This document shows, in pieces, positions 34,807 through 42,178 of a stretch of DNA of 64,000 nucleotides. Numbering within the stretch: position 1 is the stretch's first letter; every line of letters starts with the position of its first letter. The notes under the pieces are model-generated. The model did not search any database. It had not been told where the DNA came from and saw only the letters and a program-made list of their open reading frames with translations. Location: NCBI GenBank assembly GCA_002529455.1, contig NYMS01000029.1, positions 168,014 through 232,013 of the forward strand, in the 5' to 3' direction. Made by a program: the position numbers and the translations under genes. Origin of the DNA: Glycomyces fuscus (lineage in GTDB: Bacteria; Actinomycetota; Actinomycetes; Streptosporangiales; Streptosporangiaceae).

Positions 34807-35225
34807 TTCCCGCCCCCCGAGATCACGGCCGTCGCGTCGATCTCCACAAGCCATTCGGGCCGGGCCAGGGCCTGGACGACGATGCCCGTGGAGACCGGGT
34901 GGACCCCCTTCAGCCAGCGTCCCACTTCGCGGTAGACCTCCTCGCGGTAGCGCGGGTCGGTGAGGTAGATGGTCACCTTGACGATGTCCCGCAGATCGCT
35001 GCCCGCCTCCTTGAGCAGGAGGTCGATGTTGGCCATGGCCTTCTCGGTCTGTGCGCGCACGTCGCCGACGCCCACGGACTCCCGGGTGTCCAGGTCCTGG
35101 CCGATCTGGCCGCGCAGGTACACGACCCCCCCGGCCACCACCGCCTGGCACAGGTCGTTGTCGAGGTTCTGCTCGGGGTAGGTGTCCTTGGTGTTGAATT
35201 TACGGATGCGCGTGTGCGTGGTCAT
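34803..35225 (-). CDS. RidA family protein
   Basis: A 140-residue RidA/YjgF-type protein. 'QAVVAGGVVYLRGQIGQDLD' and 'ARPEWLVEIDATAVIS' fit the trimeric chorismate-mutase-like fold. The family's usual imine-binding Arg is probably the one in 'LARPEWLVEI'. RidA proteins hydrolyse reactive enamines and imines released by amino-acid lyases and flavoenzymes. Here, between a flavin monooxygenase and an amidohydrolase with an aspartase downstream, it may clear such an intermediate. ATG 35225 lies seven bases after the monooxygenase stop. Confidence 0.88.
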   Translation of the reverse strand: MTTHTRIRKFNTKDTYPEQNLDNDLCQAVVAGGVVYLRGQIGQDLDTRESVGVGDVRAQTEKAMANIDLLLKEAGSDLRDIVKVTIYLTDPRYREEVYREVGRWLKGVHPVSTGIVVQALARPEWLVEIDATAVISGGGK

Positions 35226-35232
35226 GGTGTGA

Positions 35233-36510
35233 TCACCCCTGGGTGTGGGACGGGCGCGGGTGCGAGTCGTTGTGCTCCATGTAGCCGCGCTGGATGCAGA
35301 TCTGGTCGGCCACGTACCTGGCGTCGTGCCAGGCTCCCCAGATGAAGCTCGAACCGCGGCGGGACTGCCACGGCAGCCCCATGAAGTAGACGCCGGGCTC
35401 GGAGGAGACTCCGCGCTGGTGCCTGGGCCTGCCGTTCTCGTCGAAGGCGTCCACCCGCAGCCAGTCGTAGTCGGAGGTGAAGCCGGTCGCCCAGAGGACG
35501 GTCGTGACTCCGGCGGCGGCGAGGTCGAGTTCGAGGAGGGGGTCGGTCACCGACTCCGGGTACGCGCCCAGCACGCGGGCCCCGGGTTCCTCGGGGAGGT
35601 CGAGACCGTTGCGCTCGACGTAGGCGTCGGCCTCGTCCAGCAGCGACAGGTAGTCGGCGTCGCCGCGGGCGAGGTTGTCCCGCAGGTCGGGCGCGAAGCG
35701 GACGGTTCCGGCGCTGAAGGACTCCGTCCGGCCGACCAGCGTGATGCCGCGCTCGGCCAGGGCCCGAAAGTCCACGGTGTGGCCGCCGTGCGCGCCGCTG
35801 ACCGCGATCGTGACGTGCTCGGCGCCCTGGGGAGGGGCCGAGGCCTCCCACTTGCCGAGGACGCCCAGCCACCAGACGAAGTCGTGTCCCCGGTACCTGC
35901 GCGGCGGGCGGTCGTGCGGACCGACGGAGAGGTAGACCTGTCGGCCGCAGGCGCGGAGTTCGTCGGCGATCTGGACCCCCGACGAGCCCGATCCGACCAC
36001 GAGCACACCGCCCGCGGGCAGTTGTGCGGGGTTGCGGTAGGCGCTGGAGTGGATCTGGACCAGGCCCGCGCCCTCGGGGATGACCGGGGGGACGACCGGC
36101 CGCTGGAACGGGCCGGTGGCGGCCACGACGTAGCAGGCGTCGAAGTCCCCGTCCGAGGTCTGGACCCGGAACCCCCGGCGCCCGGTGTTCCGGTGCACCG
36201 AGGTCACCTCGACCCCGCACCGGATCGGCGCACCGATCTTCTCGGCGTAGGTCGCGAGGTAGTCCGCGACCCGCTCCTTGGAGGCGAACTCCTCGGGGTC
36301 CAGGCCGGTGAACTCCAGTCCGGGGAACCGGTCGTGCCAGACGGGTCCGTTCGTGACCAGCGAGTCCCACCGCTCCGAGCGCCAGCGCTCGGCGACACGG
36401 CTCCTCTCCAGGACGACGTGCGGCACCCTGCGATCGCTGAGGTGCTCGCTCATCGCGATCCCGGCCTGTCCCCCTCCGACGACGACGACCTCGATCTCTT
36501 CGACTGACAT
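35233..36510 (-). CDS. Flavin-dependent monooxygenase (FMO/NMO type)
   Basis: A 425-residue flavoprotein with two Rossmann motifs: 'VVVVGGGQAGIAMSEHL' near the N-terminus for FAD and 'VLVVGSGSSGVQIADELRAC' near residue 165 for NADPH. Further landmarks are 'RWDSLVTNGPVWHDRFPGLE', 'VVAATGPFQRP' and 'VTTVLWATGFTSDYDWL'. Related enzymes oxidise N, S or C (including Baeyer-Villiger and indole/amine oxygenation). The canonical BVMO fingerprint is not evident. ATG 36510 has GGAGG upstream. First enzyme after the transporter in the LysR-controlled operon, so it probably attacks the imported substrate. Confidence 0.85.
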   Translation of the reverse strand: MSVEEIEVVVVGGGQAGIAMSEHLSDRRVPHVVLERSRVAERWRSERWDSLVTNGPVWHDRFPGLEFTGLDPEEFASKERVADYLATYAEKIGAPIRCGVEVTSVHRNTGRRGFRVQTSDGDFDACYVVAATGPFQRPVVPPVIPEGAGLVQIHSSAYRNPAQLPAGGVLVVGSGSSGVQIADELRACGRQVYLSVGPHDRPPRRYRGHDFVWWLGVLGKWEASAPPQGAEHVTIAVSGAHGGHTVDFRALAERGITLVGRTESFSAGTVRFAPDLRDNLARGDADYLSLLDEADAYVERNGLDLPEEPGARVLGAYPESVTDPLLELDLAAAGVTTVLWATGFTSDYDWLRVDAFDENGRPRHQRGVSSEPGVYFMGLPWQSRRGSSFIWGAWHDARYVADQICIQRGYMEHNDSHPRPSHTQG

Positions 36511-36647
36511 TCGAAACCTCCGGGGTTCGATCAACGCGTGTGGTTTCAAAGCGGGCACGCCCCGCGTGCTTCCTCCGGCTGTCCGGCTGTTGCCCGCGGG
36601 CGGTGCCCCAGGGCCCGGCGCGACCCTTCCCGGGCACGGGAGGCGGT

Positions 36648-37964
36648 TCAGCGCAGGGCCCGGTCGCTCTCGTGCAGCAGGTCGGAGCCGTTGGTCTCGG
36701 GCATGGTGCGCAGTGTGACCGCGCCGATGACGCCGATCACGACCATGGCGAAGGCGGGGACCATGCTGCTGCCGGTGAGGGAGATCAGCCAGGTCATCAG
36801 GTACGGCAGGGTTCCCGCGAAGAACGCCCCGGCGACGCTGTAGGCCATCGACAGCCCGCTCTGCCGGGTCCGGGTCGGGAAGAGCTCCGCCACCGCGGAC
36901 GCGTGGGTGCCCAGGATGATCGCCAGGATCGCGGCCAGACCGAAGGTCGCGGCGAACGCCGCCCACGAGGTGTTCACCTGCATCAGCAGGAACAGCGGCA
37001 CCGCGGCCACGATCAGCAGGGCGGCGGCGGTGTAGAGCACCGGCTTGCGGCCCACGCGGTCGGACATCCTGCCCGACAGCGGGATGATCCCCATGGCGAC
37101 GACCGAGGCCGCCGCGGAGAGCAGGGCCGCCCGGTCGGCGGGCACTCCCACGATCTCCTCCTGATAGGTGATCAGGTACACCAGGACGATGTAGAAGGTC
37201 GAGTTCATGAAGGTCTCGATGCCGACCGTCTGGAGGAACTGCCTGCCGTTGGAGCGGAACACCTCGACGACCGGCTGGCTCGGCACGTTGTTCATGTCCT
37301 CGAGGGCGCGGTACTCGGGCGTGTCCTCGATGCGCAGGCGGATGTAGAGGCCGACCGCGGCCATGGGCACCGTCAGCAGGAAGGGGATCCGCCACGCCCA
37401 GTCGAGGACGACCTCGGCCGGGAAGGCGAAGTGCAGGCCCCAGACGACCACGGACGCGCACAGGAACCCGCCGACGGAGCCGAACTCGATCCACGAACAC
37501 CCGAACCCGCGGCGCTTGGGCGGCGAGAACTCCGCGAGGAAGGCCGCGGCCGAGCCGAACTCCCCACCCGCGGCGAGCCCCTGGATGATGCGGGCGACCA
37601 CCAGCAGGATCGGCGCGACGATGCCGACGGACTCGTAGCCGGGCAGCAGTCCGAGCATGAGCGTGCCCGCCGCCATCGAGATGATGACGATCGACAGCGT
37701 GGTCTTGCGGCCGAAGCGGTCGCCGAGGTGGCCGAAGAGCACCGAGCCGAGCGGACGCACGAAGAACGCCACCGCGAAGACCGCGAAGACCGACAACAGG
37801 CCGGTGGTGCCGTCCTGCTCGGGGAAGAACACCTGCGCCATGGTGGTGGCCAGGTACGCGTAGACGGCCCAGTCGAACCAGTGGACGAAGACGCCCACCG
37901 CCCCGGCGAACACACTCCGCCGCAGGTCCTTCCCGTCCACCTGCTCTGAGACCTCGCTCGTCAT
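36648..37964 (-). CDS. MHS-type MFS transporter
   Basis: A 438-residue metabolite:H+ symporter-like MFS protein with 12 helices. 'VHWFDWAVYAYLATTMAQVF' opens helix 1, 'RPLGSVLFGHLGDRFGRKTT' is the first MFS loop motif, 'RIIQGLAAGGEFGSAAAFLA' is the helix 4-5 motif of the ProP/KgtP/ShiA group, and the second loop motif is 'SGRMSDRVGRKPVL'. Such transporters import organic acids or amino-acid derivatives. ATG 37964 follows AGGAGAAG. First gene of the operon, divergent from the LysR gene, and the likely entry route for the substrate handled downstream. Confidence 0.87.
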   Translation of the reverse strand: MTSEVSEQVDGKDLRRSVFAGAVGVFVHWFDWAVYAYLATTMAQVFFPEQDGTTGLLSVFAVFAVAFFVRPLGSVLFGHLGDRFGRKTTLSIVIISMAAGTLMLGLLPGYESVGIVAPILLVVARIIQGLAAGGEFGSAAAFLAEFSPPKRRGFGCSWIEFGSVGGFLCASVVVWGLHFAFPAEVVLDWAWRIPFLLTVPMAAVGLYIRLRIEDTPEYRALEDMNNVPSQPVVEVFRSNGRQFLQTVGIETFMNSTFYIVLVYLITYQEEIVGVPADRAALLSAAASVVAMGIIPLSGRMSDRVGRKPVLYTAAALLIVAAVPLFLLMQVNTSWAAFAATFGLAAILAIILGTHASAVAELFPTRTRQSGLSMAYSVAGAFFAGTLPYLMTWLISLTGSSMVPAFAMVVIGVIGAVTLRTMPETNGSDLLHESDRALR

Positions 37965-38173
37965 TTCTTCTCCTGGGATCTCGTCCTCGCACGCACCGGC
38001 GTCCGGGAGGCTGCGGTGGCCTCCCCGGCCGGGGCGTCCCTGTGAATGGTCAGGAGGCCGCTCGTTCGTGGGAGTGGGGTGTCGAGCGCTTGGCGGGGGC
38101 GCGGTAGAGCCCCCGGTGCCGTCGGCATCCGACCTGCCTGTGTCCTGGGTCACCACTATCCAGGCGAGGTCTA

Positions 38174-38211
38174 GGATCTGTAAAACACATAGATCCGAAG
38201 ATCTCCTTCGG
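38174..38211. promoter_or_regulatory. LysR-type operator in the divergent promoter
   Basis: GGATCT (38174-38179), an 11-base spacer, then AGATCC (38191-38196) form a perfect T-N11-A dyad, the LysR family recognition pattern. A second dyad, CCGAAG-N5-CTTCGG, overlaps at 38195-38211. The site lies about 35-70 bases before the LysR ATG and 210 bases before the transporter ATG, fitting autoregulation plus activation. Confidence 0.7.
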
Positions 38212-38245
38212 AAAAAGCGATACCTCGGACGGGAGGGCCGGACCG

Positions 38246-39154
38246 ATGGGTGACGTCAGCCTGCGGCAGCTGGAGTACCTGAGGGCCATCGCCAGGCTCG
38301 GATCGGTGACGGCGGCGGCGCGGGAGCTGTTCGTCTCACAGTCGACGGTGTCGACGGCGTTGACCGACCTGGAGTCGGCGCTGGGGGTCTCCCTCTTCGT
38401 TCGCTCCCCGAAGGGGATGCGCCTCACGATGTCGGGGCAGCGCGCCCTGGCCGTGGCCGACGACGTGCGGGCCAGCCTCGAACAGCTCCGGGAGACCGCC
38501 AGCCGGGAGAGGGGGGAGGTCGAGGGGGACCTCACCATCGGCTGCTACGCGACCATCGCGCCGATCCTGCTGCCGAAGGTCATCGCGGAGTTCTCGCGCC
38601 GACATCCGCAGGTGCGGCTCTCGTTCGTCGAGGCGTCCCACGGGACCCTCCTGGACGACCTGCTGAACTCCCGCATCGACCTGGCGATCACCTACCACTA
38701 CGAGCTGGCCACCGTCCGCCCGGCGATCGGTGTGACCTCGCAGTGGCTGCGGTCCGACCCCCCCTACGCGCTCACCCCGGTGGACGGTCCCCTGAGTTCG
38801 AAGGGCGAGCTGACCCTGGCGGACCTGGGGACCGAGCCGCTGATCCTCTTCGACCTGCCGCCCGGCGGCGACTACTTCCTCGGCCTGTTCGACAAGGCGG
38901 GGCTGACGCCGAACGTGCGCTTTCGTACCACGAGCTTCGAGATGGTGCGCGCCCTGGTGGCCCGCGGCCTGGGCAACGCCCTGCTCACCCAGCGCACCGT
39001 GCTCGAGCGCAGCTACGAGGACCTGCCCTACGCGACCAGGGAGCTCGACATCCGGTCCGAAGGGCTCGGGATCGAGGTCATGCGGCTCGCCGGACGCAAG
39101 CCGGTGCGGCGGATGGAGGCTTTCATCGACGTCTGCAGAGAGGTCGTGGCCTGA
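38246..39154 (+). CDS. LysR family transcriptional regulator
   Basis: A 302-residue LysR regulator. The DNA-binding helix-turn-helix is in residues 5-62 ('LRQLEYLRAIARLGSVTAAA', 'RELFVSQSTVSTALTDLESA', 'LGVSLFVRSPKGMRLT'). The rest is a periplasmic-binding-like effector domain starting 'GDLTIGCYATIAPILLPKVI', with 'GLGNALLTQRTV' near the end. It presumably senses the substrate of the divergent operon (transporter to aspartase) and binds the T-N11-A dyad between them. Confidence 0.9.
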   Translation: MGDVSLRQLEYLRAIARLGSVTAAARELFVSQSTVSTALTDLESALGVSLFVRSPKGMRLTMSGQRALAVADDVRASLEQLRETASRERGEVEGDLTIGCYATIAPILLPKVIAEFSRRHPQVRLSFVEASHGTLLDDLLNSRIDLAITYHYELATVRPAIGVTSQWLRSDPPYALTPVDGPLSSKGELTLADLGTEPLILFDLPPGGDYFLGLFDKAGLTPNVRFRTTSFEMVRALVARGLGNALLTQRTVLERSYEDLPYATRELDIRSEGLGIEVMRLAGRKPVRRMEAFIDVCREVVA

Positions 39155-39675
39155 CCCGCCGACGGCGGTACCGCAACCGGTACCGTGACGCGGCGCGGGA
39201 CACCATCCGCCACGGTACGGCGCCGCGCGCACCCGGGAGCGGGGCAACGCCGTCCTCGACCGCCACCCGGCGGCCCAGGTCCGCCGGCCCCGGAGGACGA
39301 CCTCCCGGGAGAGCCGGGTGCCGCCGACGCGGCCGAGCCGGAGGTTGGCCGCCGACGGCGAGGGTGTCGACCGCGGCCGCCCACGGCCTGTGGACCGTCG
39401 GAGCCCGCCACGAGGCCGGTTCCTCGACGGCCAGGCCCCGGACGATCCTGTTGACGTAGCCGAGTCCCCGCCGGAGCAGGAAGTCCACGAGGGAGATCCG
39501 CCCGGCGTGCAGTCCGACGTTGACCCGGAGCTATGGAGTCCTGGGGCCATGGTTTCCGCGAAGCAGCGGGAAGTGGTGAGAGGCGGGGCCCGGACCACCC
39601 GGAACCTGTCACCGCATCGCCTGCACGCTGGTCCGCCGCCGACTCACCCCGTGAGATGAGCTCTCAACGACAAGC
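39155..39675. other. Gene-free stretch, possible IS end
   Basis: About 520 bases between the LysR and ABC permease stops. No convincing gene. 'TGAGATGAGCTCTCAACG' at about 39,651-39,668 resembles the putative IS5-type end near 4,661 (TGAGATGAGTTCTTATG), so a lone element end may remain. Confidence 0.35.
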
Positions 39676-40506
39676 TCAGTCGGGCCGCGAGAAGCGGCGC
39701 GCCGCCACGAGCAGGAAGAGCGCTCCGAAGGCCGCGAGCACCAGGAGCTCCGCGGGGACCGACGGTTCCGCCCCCCACAGCTCCAGGCCGTCGAACATGC
39801 CGCCCGCCTCCCCGGGCAGGTGGGCGCCGAGGGTGCGCCGGGCCGCGTCCACGGCGTAGGTCAGGGGATTGCCCGCGGTGAGCGCGACCAGCCAGGACGG
39901 CAGCCCGCTGAGCGGGAAGAACGCCCCTGACAGGAACACCAGGGGCCCGAGGACCAGTCCGGTGACGGCCTGGAAGCTCTGGGGGCTGGGTACGCAGACC
40001 GCCAACAGGGCTCCGACGGAGGTCATCGCGAACGAGGCCAGCGCGAGCACGGCCACGAGCTTGGCGAAGAGGACCGGATCGTAGGGCACCCCCGCGGCAC
40101 CGGCGAAGGCGAGGAGGATCCCGCCGTGGCAGGTGGCCGTGGTGGTGCCCGCCAGCACCTTGCCGAGCAGCAGCGACTCCCTGCGCACGGGCGCCACCAG
40201 CATCTCCCGGAGGAACCCGAACTCCCGGTCCCACAGGATCGAGGCCCCCGTGGCGAAGGCCGGGGGCTGGATCGCCATCACCAGGACGCCGGGGAACAGG
40301 AAGGTCACGTAGCCGACCCCGGAGCCGTCCTCGGGCACCACCGTTCCCAGTCCGACCCCCAGGGCGACGAGGATCAGCAGGGGTTGCAGGAGGCTGATCA
40401 CCAGGTGCAGCCGTTCGCGCAGGAACGTGATCATCTCGCGCTGCCACACCGCTCCCACGGCCCGGGCCTCCGCCCCCAGGCGGACCACGGCGGTCCGCTC
40501 AGGCAC
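39676..40506 (-). CDS. ABC-2 type permease (DrrB-like)
   Basis: A 276-residue ABC-2 permease with six helices. 'WQREMITFLRERLHLVISLL', 'GYVTFLFPGVLVMAIQPPAF', 'ASILWDREFGFLREMLVAPV' then 'RRESLLLGKVL', and 'FLSGAFFPLSGLPSWLVAL' are typical of DrrB/NodJ-type exporters. GTG 40506 overlaps the ATPase end by 8 bases. With the DrrA-like ATPase it forms an efflux pump encoded divergently from the lanthipeptide precursor, so it is the candidate exporter of that peptide or a self-protection pump. Confidence 0.87.
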   Translation of the reverse strand: MPERTAVVRLGAEARAVGAVWQREMITFLRERLHLVISLLQPLLILVALGVGLGTVVPEDGSGVGYVTFLFPGVLVMAIQPPAFATGASILWDREFGFLREMLVAPVRRESLLLGKVLAGTTTATCHGGILLAFAGAAGVPYDPVLFAKLVAVLALASFAMTSVGALLAVCVPSPQSFQAVTGLVLGPLVFLSGAFFPLSGLPSWLVALTAGNPLTYAVDAARRTLGAHLPGEAGGMFDGLELWGAEPSVPAELLVLAAFGALFLLVAARRFSRPD

Positions 40507-41545
40507 CGTGTCCACTCCCCGCCCCCTCCTCCTCGGCGGAGCGGATGCTCCGGCCGGTGTAGTGCAGGAACACGTCGTCCAGGCTCGGTCGGGACAGGGA
40601 CACCGAGGTGACGGAGCCGTCCAGGGCGGCCATGATCCCCGGCAGCGCTCCCGCCCCGTCCTCCACCCGCACCACCACGTCGCCGTCGGCGATGACGGGC
40701 GCGAGGCCGAGGGAGGAGGCGAGCCTGCGCGCGCAGAGCTCGGGGTCGGCGGTGACCAGGCGGACGCGGTCGTCGCCGATGCGGGCGCGGAGCTCGTCGG
40801 GGGTGCCCAGCGCCACGATCCGGCCGCGGTCAAGGATGGCCAGCCGGTCGCAGTTGTCGGCCTCGGCCAGGTGGTGGGTGGTGAGCAGGACGGTGGCGCC
40901 CGTCTCACGGCGCATCCGGTGGACGTGCCGCCACACGTCGGCGCGGCTGGGCGGGTCGAGGCCGACGGTGGGCTCGTCCAGGAAGAGCACGCGGGGTCGG
41001 TGCAGCAGGCCGCGGGCGATCTCCAGGCGCCGCTTCATGCCGCCCGAGAGCGTGCGCACCAGGCTGCGCCGCCTCTCGGCCAGGTCGGCCAGGGACAGCA
41101 TCGACAGGACGCGCTCGCGGACCTGTCTGCGGGGTACTCCGTAGAGGGCGGCGTGGACGCGCAGGTTCTCCTCCACCGTGAGCTTGTCGTCCAGGGTGGA
41201 CCCCTGGAAGACCACGCCGATGGAGCGCCGGACCGCGGCCGGGCGGGTCCGGACGTCGTGCCCGGCCACCCACAGGGCCCCGCCGGTGGGCCTGGTCAGT
41301 GCGCACAGCATCGAGATCGTGGTGGACTTCCCGGCGCCGTTGGGGCCCAGGAGGCCGAAGATCTCCTCCGGACGCACCAGCAGGTCCAGGCCCCGCACGG
41401 CCTCCACGCCGGGATAGGTCTTGACCAGGTTCTCGGCCCGTATCGCGGCGGTGGCCCGGGATTCGGTCAGAACCTCTGCTTCCTTTGGGGGTGTCACTCC
41501 CCGGGGAATGCGTGCGTGCGTTCCGGGTTCCAATTCGCTCCTCAT
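40499..41545 (-). CDS. ABC transporter ATPase (DrrA-like)
   Basis: A 348-residue ATPase. Walker A 'LLGPNGAGKSTT', Q-loop 'IGVVFQGSTLDDKLTVEENL', signature 'TLSGGMKRRLEIARGLL', Walker B 'VLFLDEPTVGLDPPSRADVW' and H-loop 'LLTTHHLAEAD', then the roughly 90-residue C-terminal domain typical of DrrA, including 'RPSLDDVFLHYTGRSI'. ATG 41545 is taken as the start, giving a 35-residue extension before 'IRAENLVKTYPGVEAVRGLD'. A later start is possible because the ribosome binding site is weak. Paired with the downstream permease. Confidence 0.85.
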   Translation of the reverse strand: MRSELEPGTHARIPRGVTPPKEAEVLTESRATAAIRAENLVKTYPGVEAVRGLDLLVRPEEIFGLLGPNGAGKSTTISMLCALTRPTGGALWVAGHDVRTRPAAVRRSIGVVFQGSTLDDKLTVEENLRVHAALYGVPRRQVRERVLSMLSLADLAERRRSLVRTLSGGMKRRLEIARGLLHRPRVLFLDEPTVGLDPPSRADVWRHVHRMRRETGATVLLTTHHLAEADNCDRLAILDRGRIVALGTPDELRARIGDDRVRLVTADPELCARRLASSLGLAPVIADGDVVVRVEDGAGALPGIMAALDGSVTSVSLSRPSLDDVFLHYTGRSIRSAEEEGAGSGHGA

Positions 41546-41639
41546 GGGGGCAAACCGACCCGCCTTCGGAGCCGGGTCGGGTCATACCACGTCAAAGGCG
41601 TTTTCGGCGTGGGCGGGCGGGGATCAACCTTGCGGTAAA

Positions 41640-41654
41640 GCTACCCGAGGTAGC
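41640..41654. promoter_or_regulatory. Short dyad upstream of the lanthipeptide precursor
   Basis: GCTACC-CGA-GGTAGC is a perfect 6-bp inverted repeat in the 150-base gap between the divergent transporter and precursor genes. It could be an operator or a leader hairpin; nothing further supports it. Confidence 0.35.
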
Positions 41655-41695
41655 GAGCCGCTCACAAGAAGTCGCTGAATTCGGAGGATTCGTCC

Positions 41696-41857
41696 ATGTC
41701 CGCACAGGAACTGCCCCGCGACGCCGGAACGCTCGACACCACCGCCCTGGTCTCGCTCGGAGCCGAGACCGACCTGGTCTCCGACCAGCTCAACATGGCG
41801 TGCAGGAACACCTGCGTCAGCGGGTTCACCATCCGCTGCGACGGCTACACCCTGTAG
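41696..41857 (+). CDS. Lanthipeptide precursor (class III/IV type)
   Basis: A 53-residue peptide with a GGAGG site 8 bases upstream. The acidic Cys-free leader runs from MSAQELPRDAGTLDTTALVS through 'LGAETDLVSDQLNMA'. The core is probably CRNTCVSGFTIRCDGYTL, with Cys at 36, 40 and 48 and Ser/Thr at 39, 42, 45 and 52. That gives four hydroxyl residues for dehydration and three thiols for ring closure. It lies about 320 bases upstream of, and in line with, a LanL-like synthetase. No protease gene is close by. The cleavage site is a guess from the Cys-free/Cys-rich boundary. Confidence 0.82.
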   Translation: MSAQELPRDAGTLDTTALVSLGAETDLVSDQLNMACRNTCVSGFTIRCDGYTL

Positions 41858-42110
41858 CGCGCCGACACGATGCCGCGGCGCAGCCGCGGACGGAGGAACC
41901 CGGACGACGACCCGGGGCGAGGTGTCCACGGACACGGGCGCCGCACCCGGCGACGCGGGTCGTCCGTACACGGCAGCCCTCACACGCCTGGCGTGCGAGA
42001 GCGCTCCGCCGCCCCCGGCGGGTGGCGGGGGCCGAGGGCAGACGTGTTTCCACGGGTTCGACACTGTGCTCCGCGACGGAACCGGCTTCTGATCCGTTCA
42101 TGTGAGTGCA

Positions 42111-42142
42111 GGGGTGGGTGGCCCGGCCGGGCCACCCACCCC
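42111..42142 (+). terminator. 16-bp perfect palindrome between precursor and synthetase
   Basis: GGGGTGGGTGGCCCGG is followed directly by its exact complement, giving a very stable hairpin 254 bases past the precursor stop and 37 bases before the synthetase GTG. It probably attenuates read-through so that the precursor is made in excess. Confidence 0.7.
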
Positions 42143-42178
42143 GCCTTCTGTACCGACGACCGGCGGGGGAGACGCAGA

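Noticed and set aside
39123..39488. A 121-codon minus-strand frame downstream of the LysR gene
   Set aside because: The first 30 residues look protein-like but the rest is Arg/Pro low complexity; not enough to call a gene or a named remnant.
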